DNA from: Magnetococcales bacterium | Lineage (GTDB): Bacteria > Pseudomonadota > Magnetococcia > Magnetococcales > JADGBX01 | DNA length: 32,793 nt | Direction of reading: 5' to 3' | NCBI GenBank assembly: GCA_015231265.1 | Contig: JADGBX010000015.1 | Span: 1-32,793 of the forward strand | Part shown: positions 16,500 to 23,754 of the stretch, piece by piece | How the letters are laid out: each line of letters opens with the position of its first letter | Numbering within the stretch: the first letter of the stretch is position 1 | Translations under genes and position numbers: made by a program | Notes under the pieces: generated by a model | Told to the model about the DNA's origin: nothing | Databases searched by the model: none | Seen by the model: the letters and a program-made list of their open reading frames with translations, nothing else

Positions 16500-16784
16500 A
16501 TGCCCATTACTGACCGTGCCGCCATCAAGACCGATTGGAACAGTCGAGGCTTCAGTTGTGACCTCTGGCAGGATCCTCCCGGACAGCGCTGGGAGGATTA
16601 TGTCCATGAGGTGGATGAAGTCGTGATTGTTTTGGAGGGAGAGATGGAGTTTGAGGTGGAGGGGGAGATACACCACCCTCAGATCGGGATTGAGCTGTTC
16701 ATCCCGGCTCATGCCGTCCATTCCGTGAGGAATATTGGTGCCGTTACCTCGCGCTGGCTCTACGGTTACCGCATCCGTCGCTGA
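16500..16784 (+). CDS. Small cupin-domain protein
   Basis: A 94-residue single-domain cupin with a strong GGAGGTGTTCC before ATG 16500. The first cupin motif is visible as HEVDEVVIVLEGEMEFEVEG and the second as IGIELFIPAHAVHSVRN. Metal-binding candidates are His and Glu in HEVDE and His in PAHAVHSV. Cupins of this length are often metal-dependent sugar, amino-acid or small-molecule binders; the substrate cannot be named. A 7-bp inverted repeat (GGTTGTT ... AACAACC, about 16419-16451) lies in the preceding gap and may be a regulator site. Confidence 0.78.
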   Translation: MPITDRAAIKTDWNSRGFSCDLWQDPPGQRWEDYVHEVDEVVIVLEGEMEFEVEGEIHHPQIGIELFIPAHAVHSVRNIGAVTSRWLYGYRIRR

Positions 16785-16818
16785 GAATGATCTGAGAACG
16801 AACCCGACCATAACTCCG

Positions 16819-19200
16819 TCATAAATAGTGTCTGATGCTCTCCAAGAGCCGGCCCTTTCTTACCGGTTTCGCAAGGTGTAGATCACACCCGCACGCTTGA
16901 ACTCTGGCTGTCGTTTCCGAATAAGTGTGGGCAGTGAGTGCGATGATCGGTATAGCCGTTTTGCCGCGCTCCTGCTCCCACTCTCTGATTGCGCGTGTGG
17001 CTTGGTAACCGTCCATAATCGGCATTCTGATATCCATCAGGACCAAATCAATCTCTCCATCCTTGAAGTGTGATACCGCATCAGCACCATTGACTGCCAT
17101 CTCAAGGGTATAGGGTGAATCCTTAAGGAATGCCTGAATCAACAGGCGATTGTCTTCGGAGTCGTCCACGATGAGAATGGTCGGTTGTGGGTGTCGAGAG
17201 GGTGAGGGTCCTTCGATGGATATATCTTCACCCTCTTGGGGGAGTACGGCAGTGGTTCGAGCACGACGTTCTTCAGGCCCGGGCACGATGGGCAGATCAA
17301 GTACCAGTCGAAAGGAACTCCCTTCTCCAGGTTGACTCTCCAGGGAGAGTTCGCCAGCCATGAGGCTCACCAAGCGTCGGCAGATGGTGAGACCCAATCC
17401 GGCCCTATGCAACTGCTCTGTTGGCTGCAGAGGTTCCACGCGAGTGAATGGACGGAAGATCTCCTTTTTCTGGCTCTCTGTGATACCGATGCCGGTATCG
17501 ACTACCTGGAAGAGGATTCTCTTTGATGACTCCGTCGTCACTTCGACAGATACACGCCCTTCCCGGGTGTAGTGGACTGCATTGCCGATCAGATTGAGCA
17601 GAATCTGGCGCAGACGTGTTGGATCACCCATAACCCACCGAGGAACCGATGTATCCATGGAGTGGCTCAAGGCGATGCCTTTGTCATTCGCAGCGAAAGA
17701 AAACAGTTTACTCGTCTCAGCAATCAGGCGGTGCAGGTTGAATGTGGTCTGTTCGAGAGTGAGTTGTCCGGCATCAAGGTTTGAGAGATCGAGAATGTCG
17801 TTAATGAGGGAGAGAAGCGCTTCGCTGGAGCGGTTGAGTGTCTGGACATACTCGCGCTGTTTCTCCTCAAGGGAAGCATCCTGAAGCAGTTCGCCCATGC
17901 CGAGAATCGTATTCAGGGGTGTGCGGATCTCGTGCGACATGGTTGCCAGAAACCGGCTCTTGGTGCGGTTGGCAAGGTCAGCCGCTTCCTTGGTTTTCTG
18001 TAGATCAATCTGAATCTCTTTTTGATCGGAGATGTCGGTAAAGAAGATGGAGAGACCGCGAACGGCTCCATTACAGTCCAAGTGCGGGATACGGTCCGTT
18101 CGGAACCAGAGGATGGAACCTTCCTGCAGGTAGGGGCCTTGGCACTCGACGCCAAGACGGGGTTTCCCTGATGAAAAGACTGCTGCGTTCTCCTGATGTT
18201 GAAGCTCTGAGAATCCATGAGGAAAGAGATCCCGGAACTGCTTGCCTATCACCTCTTTGGCCGACATCTTCGAGAATTCGGCCGCGTGGGTGTTGAGACG
18301 TTGAACGATGTGGTTGTGATCTATGTACCAGATCATGGCCGGGGAAGACTCCAGCATGATTTCGTAGTCGTCTCTATTCCGCTCCAGACTCTCCGCCAGC
18401 GCCTTCTGCTCGGTGATGTCGAACATAATACCCAACAGCTCGCGGGGTTTTCCTTCAGAATCATTAATGGCGGAGACCACATCCTGGATCCAAACTGTTC
18501 GTCCCCGCTTGGTGAGACAGCGATACTCATGGCTGTGATTCTCGCCTCTGGCCGTGCAGGTGGTTCGATACGCAAGCGCCCACTCTCGATCGTCAGGGTG
18601 GAGACGCTCTACCCAACATTCGAGGTTCGTCCAACTCTCAGGAGAGTAGCCAAGAAGATCGCTGCTCTGTGGACTTATGTAGAGATACTTGCCCTGATCC
18701 GGATCAAAACGCCAGAAGATCGTCTGCGCCGACTCGACGAGGGTTCGGAACATATCTTCACTCTTCGAGAGTCTGGTCTCCGCTAGCTCACGCTGTTTGA
18801 TCTCCTCCCGATAGCGAATAATAGTGTCAGTTTTCTCAATGCCTTCCTGGATCAGTTGTGGCAACCAGCGCCGCAACAGGATGACTAGGACCAGAACAGC
18901 GGCGATGAGATTGATCAGTTTGGGAATGATCACGAGATGGGGCTGGACCAGGAACGTGTGCCAGGACTCCGGCAGGAGCCCAACACGAGCGGTATACCAT
19001 GTGCCGAAATAGAAGCTCTCGATCAGCGTGCGAATGCCGTCGATGAGGAGAACACCCAGGAGGATCCTCATGGCATCGCTGATCTGTTCTCTACGCTGAG
19101 CCGCGCGATAGTAGAGAAAGATGATCACCAACCAAAGGGCAGTGAGAAGCCAGTACGTGAGCGGCGTGAGCCAGTTGAAGAAGGTCATCATCCATTCCAT
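16819..19200 (-). CDS. Hybrid sensor histidine kinase with two PAS domains and a C-terminal receiver
   Basis: A 793-residue inner-membrane kinase. Residues ~10-110 hold three hydrophobic segments (LTPLTYWLLTALWLVIIFLY; around 45-60; LVIIPKLINLIAAVLVLVIL). Two PAS/PAC modules lie at ~145-265 and ~275-395. The HisKA box is MSHEIRTPLN with phosphorylated His423. The ATPase region carries NLIGNAVHYTREG (N box), VVDTGIGI (G1 box) and LGLTICRRLV (G2-like). The C-terminal receiver has ILIVDDSEDN, phosphoacceptor Asp in LVLMDIRMPIMDGY, and the switch residues in IALTAH and LAKPV. It is alone on its strand and converges with the cupin gene. The target regulator is unknown; PAS domains suggest redox, oxygen or small-molecule input. 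Confidence 0.9.
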   Translation of the reverse strand: MEWMMTFFNWLTPLTYWLLTALWLVIIFLYYRAAQRREQISDAMRILLGVLLIDGIRTLIESFYFGTWYTARVGLLPESWHTFLVQPHLVIIPKLINLIAAVLVLVILLRRWLPQLIQEGIEKTDTIIRYREEIKQRELAETRLSKSEDMFRTLVESAQTIFWRFDPDQGKYLYISPQSSDLLGYSPESWTNLECWVERLHPDDREWALAYRTTCTARGENHSHEYRCLTKRGRTVWIQDVVSAINDSEGKPRELLGIMFDITEQKALAESLERNRDDYEIMLESSPAMIWYIDHNHIVQRLNTHAAEFSKMSAKEVIGKQFRDLFPHGFSELQHQENAAVFSSGKPRLGVECQGPYLQEGSILWFRTDRIPHLDCNGAVRGLSIFFTDISDQKEIQIDLQKTKEAADLANRTKSRFLATMSHEIRTPLNTILGMGELLQDASLEEKQREYVQTLNRSSEALLSLINDILDLSNLDAGQLTLEQTTFNLHRLIAETSKLFSFAANDKGIALSHSMDTSVPRWVMGDPTRLRQILLNLIGNAVHYTREGRVSVEVTTESSKRILFQVVDTGIGITESQKKEIFRPFTRVEPLQPTEQLHRAGLGLTICRRLVSLMAGELSLESQPGEGSSFRLVLDLPIVPGPEERRARTTAVLPQEGEDISIEGPSPSRHPQPTILIVDDSEDNRLLIQAFLKDSPYTLEMAVNGADAVSHFKDGEIDLVLMDIRMPIMDGYQATRAIREWEQERGKTAIPIIALTAHTYSETTARVQACGCDLHLAKPVRKGRLLESIRHYL

Positions 19201-19410
19201 TGGAGGCGCCAGCGTGTTCCGTCCGGCTATGCTGATGTCAATCCTTTAAGATCCAGTGTTAACCAACACGCTGGAGAATTCAATTGAATAGGGGTGGAAT
19301 TGTCTGAATTGTGTCGGTATTTCTCTGCTCTCGCTATTATTGAGAGGGGGTGTTCAGAAGTGGCGTCACAGTCGAGAAGTGTCAGCTTAGTGGGAAAGCA
19401 GGGAAACAAC

Positions 19411-19440
19411 GAAAAACGGCCACCAACATGGGTGGCCGTT
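19411..19440 (-). terminator. Rho-independent terminator of tRNA-Thr
   Basis: Read on the - strand, ACGGCCACC pairs with GGTGGCCGT (19431-19439 with 19416-19424) around a 6-nt loop, followed by TTTTTC. It begins 14 nt after the encoded CCA end of tRNA-Thr. Confidence 0.85.
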
Positions 19441-19453
19441 CAGGGCGAATAAA

Positions 19454-19529
19454 TGGAGCCGCCTTCCGGATTCGAACCGGATACCTGCTCATTACGAGTG
19501 AGCTGCTCTACCAAGTGAGCTAAGGCGGC
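19454..19529 (-). tRNA. tRNA-Thr (anticodon CGU)
   Basis: The 76-nt - strand gene folds as a complete cloverleaf. Acceptor GCCGCCT pairs with AGGCGGC, and the discriminator base and CCA are encoded (CCA at 19456-19454). The anticodon arm GCTCA-CTCGTAA-TGAGC gives CGT, which reads ACG (Thr). The T arm contains GGTTCGAATCC. A promoter lies upstream and a terminator just downstream, so it is a single-gene unit. Confidence 0.95.
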
Positions 19530-19559
19530 GCAATGCTCTTCCGTGATCGAAACGGGCAT

Positions 19560-19588
19560 ATCCTAGTGAGTCGTCCATGGCGGGTCAA
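19560..19588 (-). promoter_or_regulatory. Sigma-70-type promoter for tRNA-Thr
   Basis: On the - strand, TTGACC (19588-19583) and TAGGAT (19565-19560) are separated by exactly 17 nt. The predicted start near 19553 lies about 24 nt before the mature tRNA 5' end at 19529. This sits in the divergent gap before the YbjN-like gene. Confidence 0.65.
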
Positions 19589-19793
19589 GTCTTTGCAATC
19601 ACGATATAGCTCTATCGCCCCTCTCTTTTCCTGCATGATCCGGTATTTGTGTTTCGGTTCTGCCTTGCTGGATTCGTCTGGTAAGGTAAAATGTATCGAT
19701 TCCTGGTTGTGGGCTAGGAAGAAGAATACCAACAGCAGCCATGCTGAGAGTGATGGATGGTTAGGGGTGACCAACACCCCTTTGGAGAGTGTG

Positions 19794-20306
19794 ATGAGCC
19801 GATTCCAGGACAGTGCCCAGTCGATTGATGGTAGTCCCTTGAGCAACCCCATCAGTCAGGTGGAGGCGTTCATCATTGCCCGTGACTGGCACGCTGATCG
19901 CGTCAACGAGCATGAACTTTGGGCCGAGCTGCCGGACCAGTGGGGTGGAAGTCGCCTCTGGGTGACTCTGCATGAGTCGGGTCTTTTCCTCCAGTTCAAC
20001 AGCTATATGAACATCAAAGTCCCTCCCAGAATGGTCGAGCGGATCGGTCAGACCATCATGCTGATGAACGAACGGATTCTTCTCGGACACTTTGAGATTT
20101 GGTCCGAAGAATCGGTGCCGCTGTTCCGGGTGGTAGTTCCAGTGCGTGATGGTGTTCTGAGCGACAGTCAGATGCAGGACATCATGGAGAGCATCCTTCA
20201 GGAGACCGAACGGTTCTACCCGGCCTTTCAGTGGATGATCTGGGGGGGTAAGTCCCCAGAAGAGGCCGTTGCCGCTGCCATCGTTGAGACTGCTGGTGAA
20301 GCGTGA
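19794..20306 (+). CDS. YbjN-family protein
   Basis: A 170-residue cytoplasmic protein; ATG 19794 is preceded by GGAGAG at good spacing. The open frame extends further upstream (to 19533) but across the tRNA-Thr promoter, so the longer form is rejected. The fold resembles YbjN / type III secretion chaperone-like proteins: IIARDWHADRVNEHELWAEL, LFLQFNSYMNIKVPP, MNERILLGHFEIW, LFRVVVPVRDGVLSDSQMQD. This type is thought to act in sensory regulation or as a chaperone, but its reaction is not known. It stands alone and converges on the cbb3 locus. Confidence 0.72.
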   Translation: MSRFQDSAQSIDGSPLSNPISQVEAFIIARDWHADRVNEHELWAELPDQWGGSRLWVTLHESGLFLQFNSYMNIKVPPRMVERIGQTIMLMNERILLGHFEIWSEESVPLFRVVVPVRDGVLSDSQMQDIMESILQETERFYPAFQWMIWGGKSPEEAVAAAIVETAGEA

Positions 20307-20350
20307 TGGCAACCACTCCCTGAATCACTCAATATATCAGAGAGTCATGA

Positions 20351-20381
20351 CAGGTTCCGGGCCGCACCGATCCGGAACCTG
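20351..20381. terminator. Inverted repeat between convergent genes
   Basis: CAGGTTCCGG (20351-20360) pairs perfectly with CCGGAACCTG (20372-20381) around an 11-nt loop. It lies between the stops of the YbjN-like gene and ccoQ and probably ends transcription from one or both sides. Neither side has a clear T tract, so it is less certain than the tRNA terminators. Confidence 0.5.
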
Positions 20382-20405
20382 CTAACCTGGATAGTGCACG
20401 TCGTC

Positions 20406-20576
20406 TCAATCCTGCATGGGTGACGTCTTGTCATCATCCAGCGCCATGCGTCCTGCTTTCTCAAAACGATTCTTGTTTCCCGGCAGGTAGACATAGGCAA
20501 CGATGCCGACGAACACCAGAAAGAACAGAATCAGGGCAAACTCCTTGGACAACAGCATCAGTGTGTCGAAATCCAT
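20406..20576 (-). CDS. ccoQ: cbb3-type cytochrome oxidase small subunit CcoQ
   Basis: A small protein with one membrane helix (EFALILFFLVFVGIVAYVYLP) followed by a charged tail beginning GNKNRFEKAGRMALDDD, the usual FixQ/CcoQ pattern; the family stabilises the oxidase complex. ATG 20576 (56 residues, MDFDTLMLL) is preferred because GGAAAG precedes it; ATG 20588 adds four residues but has no ribosome-binding site. The gene is the last of the locus, downstream of ccoH, whereas ccoQ normally lies between ccoO and ccoP. Confidence 0.85.
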   Translation of the reverse strand: MDFDTLMLLSKEFALILFFLVFVGIVAYVYLPGNKNRFEKAGRMALDDDKTSPMQD

Positions 20577-20622
20577 ATCACTTTCCATTTGAAGGGGGTT
20601 ATGGAGAGAGGTGTCGGGGTAC

Positions 20623-21144
20623 TCATTTCTTCCCGGATGCAGCGACTCTGACTCGGCGCACGATCACATGCTTATCTTCACCCCTTTGCGTGGTGATGGA
20701 GAGATCCCACACCCCCGGTAAGGGTGGTGTGGCCTCTCCTGTGTAGTGACCGGGACGCTCTTCCCGGAGCGTCACCGTGAAATCATCACCCTCCTTGACC
20801 GGACGAAAGAAGAGTACTGAGACCTCCGCCCCGGAAATCGGGGTGCCATCCAGGTCATTCAGACGGTAGAGCAGGGTGCTGGGTTGGCCGGCATTAAGCG
20901 GTTCCGGTATCCAACGCGCTTGCCAACCCAGAGCATCCTGACGACGTTGCGCGTCTAGAACTTGGTTGAATGCCAACCCTTTCTCATAGTGTTTGTCCGT
21001 GACAAGGCCGTTCCACGTCGCCTGAGACAGATAGACGAAGACGGCGTTGGCCAGAAAGACCACGACGAAAAAAGCGACGATGGCCCACGGCCACGGCTCG
21101 AAGCGCCGATCTTGATTCACATTGGAGGTGCTGAGTGATGCCAC
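20623..21144 (-). CDS. ccoH: FixH/CcoH family cbb3 oxidase assembly protein
   Basis: A 173-residue protein with a GTG start preceded by GGGAGAG. One membrane segment (PWAIVAFFVVVFLANAVFVYL, residues ~19-39) is followed by a periplasmic beta-sandwich ending in WDLSITTQRGEDKHVIVRRV. The FixH family supports cbb3 oxidase maturation. It is 15 nt after ccoG and 46 nt before ccoQ, so translation of the three is likely linked. Confidence 0.88.
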   Translation of the reverse strand: MASLSTSNVNQDRRFEPWPWAIVAFFVVVFLANAVFVYLSQATWNGLVTDKHYEKGLAFNQVLDAQRRQDALGWQARWIPEPLNAGQPSTLLYRLNDLDGTPISGAEVSVLFFRPVKEGDDFTVTLREERPGHYTGEATPPLPGVWDLSITTQRGEDKHVIVRRVRVAASGKK

Positions 21145-21159
21145 GGTGATCTCTCCCGA

Positions 21160-22590
21160 TTACGGACGCATGAATACGGTGTTGTAGTGGTCCTGATCCG
21201 ATATGCCGTTTAGAGTGTGCAGTACGAACTGAAACTCCTGCGAACCGGAGGTGACGTACATTTTCGGCTGCCGCAGATAGATCTTATAGGGGATCACCTC
21301 ACCGGGTCCCAGAGAGACCACCGGCCAGCCATCCGCATCGCGGGCTCGATTGGCTGCCATGTCGATCCATGCGCCGTTCAGCCCTTCGACAGAGAGTGAA
21401 AACCAGCGTTCTTCATTGCTGCGGTTGAGAATACGCACCGTGTAGTTGTTCTGGATCGAGCCATCTTTCTGCATGATATAGAGCGGTTTGCGATCCTTGA
21501 TCACATTGAGATCCACCACCTTCTTACTGGTGAGCGACCAGAAGACGATGCCGGTGAAGAGCGCTAGAACAGCGCCATATAGAAAGAGTCTTGGACGGAA
21601 GAAGCGTGTCTTCAATCCCTCCAGGCCGCGCATGGAGGTGTAGCGGATCAGACCCCTGGGTTTGCCGAGTGTATCCATGATCTCATCACAGGCATCGACG
21701 CAGGCGGCGCAGGTGATGCATTCGTACTGCTGGCCGTCACGGATGTCGATGCCGGTGGGGCAGACGCGGAAACATTCGCCGCAGTCAATGCAGTCCCCGG
21801 CGCTGTCGCCCATGGCTGCCCGATCACGGCGATTGGCGATCCGATTCTCTCCCCGCCGTTCATCATAGGCGATGATCAGCGTATCGGCATCGAACATGGC
21901 ACCTTGAAAGCGGGCATAGGGGCACATGTAGATGCACACCTGCTCACGGGCCAGACCGGCAAATACGTAGGTGCCCAGCGTCAAAAAGATCAAAGCAGTC
22001 CAGGCTGCGCTGGGAGCTGTGCCGTTGAGAAACCCCTCCATCAGCGTCGCCGCATCGGCAAAGTAGAAGACGAACGCACCGCCTGTGGCCAGACCTATCA
22101 GTAGCCAGAGTAGGTGTTTGACCGTCTTCTTCAAGATCTTAGCACCGTTCCACGGGGAGTTGTCGAGCTTCTTGCGTCGGTGGGGAGGTCCCTCCACCAG
22201 ATTCTCCACAAACAAAAACAGGTCGGTCCACACTGTCTGCGGACACATGTAGCCACAAAAGGCCCGGCCCGCCAGTGTTGTGATGAAAAAAAGACCGATG
22301 GCCGAGATAATCAGCAGAAGAGTCAGAAGAAAGATCTCCTGCGGCCAGATTACCAGGTCATAGATATAGAATTTACGCGCCGGGAGATCGAACAGAACCG
22401 CCTGCTGCGGTAAACCCGGTGCCCGCTCCCAATTGAGAAACGGCACCAGATAGTAAAGCCCCAGCAGCGTCCAGAGAATCGCCCATTTGATGGTGCGGAA
22501 GAACCCCTTCTGATAGCGCGGGTGGATCTTCTTTCGGGACTCGTAGAGCTGGATCGGTTGCTGCTCAAGAATCTGTTCACCGCTCTCCAT
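21160..22590 (-). CDS. ccoG: CcoG/FixG/RdxA 4Fe-4S membrane protein
   Basis: A 476-residue polytopic membrane protein of the cbb3 assembly pathway, shown in other bacteria to act in reduction of copper for the oxidase. Two polyferredoxin-type clusters are visible: CIDCGECFRVCP, then CITCAACVDACD. A FCGYMCPQTVW motif lies near residue 110 and CIYMCPYARFQGAM near residue 220. About five hydrophobic segments occur, and the C-terminal ~110 residues form an Ig-like periplasmic domain. It follows the DsbD/TauE-like gene by 48 nt and precedes ccoH by 15 nt. Confidence 0.93.
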   Translation of the reverse strand: MESGEQILEQQPIQLYESRKKIHPRYQKGFFRTIKWAILWTLLGLYYLVPFLNWERAPGLPQQAVLFDLPARKFYIYDLVIWPQEIFLLTLLLIISAIGLFFITTLAGRAFCGYMCPQTVWTDLFLFVENLVEGPPHRRKKLDNSPWNGAKILKKTVKHLLWLLIGLATGGAFVFYFADAATLMEGFLNGTAPSAAWTALIFLTLGTYVFAGLAREQVCIYMCPYARFQGAMFDADTLIIAYDERRGENRIANRRDRAAMGDSAGDCIDCGECFRVCPTGIDIRDGQQYECITCAACVDACDEIMDTLGKPRGLIRYTSMRGLEGLKTRFFRPRLFLYGAVLALFTGIVFWSLTSKKVVDLNVIKDRKPLYIMQKDGSIQNNYTVRILNRSNEERWFSLSVEGLNGAWIDMAANRARDADGWPVVSLGPGEVIPYKIYLRQPKMYVTSGSQEFQFVLHTLNGISDQDHYNTVFMRP

Positions 22591-22638
22591 GGTGCGTTTA
22601 CTCCGGAGGAAAAAGTTGATTAATAATCGAGGCGATCA

Positions 22639-23382
22639 TCAGCTACCGTACCGCAGCCAGGAGATACCGATTACACCCAGAATCTCGCCACCACGCATGA
22701 TGGTCAGAGTTCCCATGATCAGCATTACACTGCCCGCAGCCCAAAGCAGACGGACCCGAGCAGCTGTGCCGATCACTGTGGCCACCAGACCGAAAGCAGT
22801 GAGTGGAATCGCCGTTCCCAGCCCGAAACAGAACATCAACAAGGCGCCACCAGTGATGGAACCTGCGGTGAGGGCTTTGGCTTGGAATCCCCAATGGACG
22901 GCACACGGCAACAGTCCGGTGATCATGCCCAATGGGAGTGTTCGCAAAGGGGAGTCGCTTCTGAGAAACCATCCACCCCAGCGGCGCGTGAGCGAAGCGC
23001 TCTCATCGGAGAGGGCTGGAAGAGGGAGGAGATTCATTGCATTCAATCCGAACAGAATCAGAAACAGTCCGGCAAGCAGATGCATCAGGCCACCAATGGG
23101 GGCGAGGCTTCCCGTCACGGGAGCCAGAGCGCCGAAACCACCGATGAACGCACCGATCAGGGTGTAGGTAATGATGCGGCCTGCCCCGTAGAGCAGATGG
23201 GGATTCAAACGCTCCAGGCTCAGAAGCGGTAGCCGCGCATACCTGGTTCGGAAGCTCAACGAGTAGGCGGAGATCAAACCACCACACATGCCGATACAGT
23301 GACCTCCGGCCAGAATACCGCCCAGCAGCATGATCGCCATCTCACTGCTGCTGACCGTGATTCCGAGCGTCTCAGCCGTCAT
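22639..23382 (-). CDS. DsbD-transmembrane/SafE-like (UreH-type) membrane protein in the cbb3 locus
   Basis: About 247 residues from ATG 23382; ATG 23397 is in frame upstream, inside the end of ccoS. The product is almost wholly hydrophobic, with six or so helices, and carries the family motif GGHCIGMCGGL (paired Cys) near its start and GLLPCAVHW (Pro-Cys) in a later helix. This two-motif, duplicated three-helix pattern is typical of the DsbD_2 or SafE-like family found in cbb3 loci (sometimes labelled CcoS-associated sulfite exporter). A role in electron or copper delivery during assembly is inferred. It overlaps the end of ccoS by about 11 bp. Confidence 0.8.
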   Translation of the reverse strand: MTAETLGITVSSSEMAIMLLGGILAGGHCIGMCGGLISAYSLSFRTRYARLPLLSLERLNPHLLYGAGRIITYTLIGAFIGGFGALAPVTGSLAPIGGLMHLLAGLFLILFGLNAMNLLPLPALSDESASLTRRWGGWFLRSDSPLRTLPLGMITGLLPCAVHWGFQAKALTAGSITGGALLMFCFGLGTAIPLTAFGLVATVIGTAARVRLLWAAGSVMLIMGTLTIMRGGEILGVIGISWLRYGS

Positions 23383-23611
23383 GAGGGAAAGCCTCATGGC
23401 TGGGCGCTTTTTCAGAACCGGATGTGACAGGCGCGGCTTTCGATGGTGATGTATTGGATGGAATCATGGTGTCATCATCATCAAACAGAATGCGGTAGGC
23501 CGGCCCCTCCATGTCGTCGAATTGACCGTTGCGGACCGCCCAAATCAACAGGGCAAGACCAATGCCTCCCAGAAAGATGGCCAGCGGCAGAAGGATGAAT
23601 ACGGTCTCCAC
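23372..23611 (-). CDS. ccoS: cbb3 oxidase maturation protein CcoS
   Basis: A 79-residue protein with one membrane helix (FILLPLAIFLGGIGLALLIWAV) and the family signature NGQFDDMEGPAYRILFDDD. CcoS is needed for cofactor insertion into CcoN in other bacteria. The C-terminal ~30 residues after DDDD are a Ser/Pro-rich tail longer than usual. The end overlaps the next gene, so the two are translationally coupled. A hairpin lies in the 143-nt gap between this gene and ccoI. Confidence 0.9.
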   Translation of the reverse strand: METVFILLPLAIFLGGIGLALLIWAVRNGQFDDMEGPAYRILFDDDDTMIPSNTSPSKAAPVTSGSEKAPSHEAFPHDG

Positions 23612-23664
23612 GGTGGTCGGTGCTCCTGGCTGATGCCTGCCTGCTGTAGAGGCGGTTCCGGTTT

Positions 23665-23685
23665 CAAAACGGCTTTGCCGTTTTG
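23665..23685. terminator. Terminator-like hairpin between ccoI and ccoS
   Basis: CAAAACGGC (23665-23673) pairs perfectly with GCCGTTTTG (23677-23685) around a TTT loop. Read on the - strand it is an A-flanked, GC-core hairpin ending in TTTTG, as in a weak intrinsic terminator. It lies in the only long (143-nt) gap of the assembly part and could lower or stabilise transcripts of ccoS-G-H-Q relative to ccoN-O-P-I. Confidence 0.55.
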
Positions 23686-23754
23686 CGTGTTAAAACGCTA
23701 TGTAGCAGAGAGTGTTCGAGTCGGTTTTAAGTTCCATATCTCCATGGGAAAATA

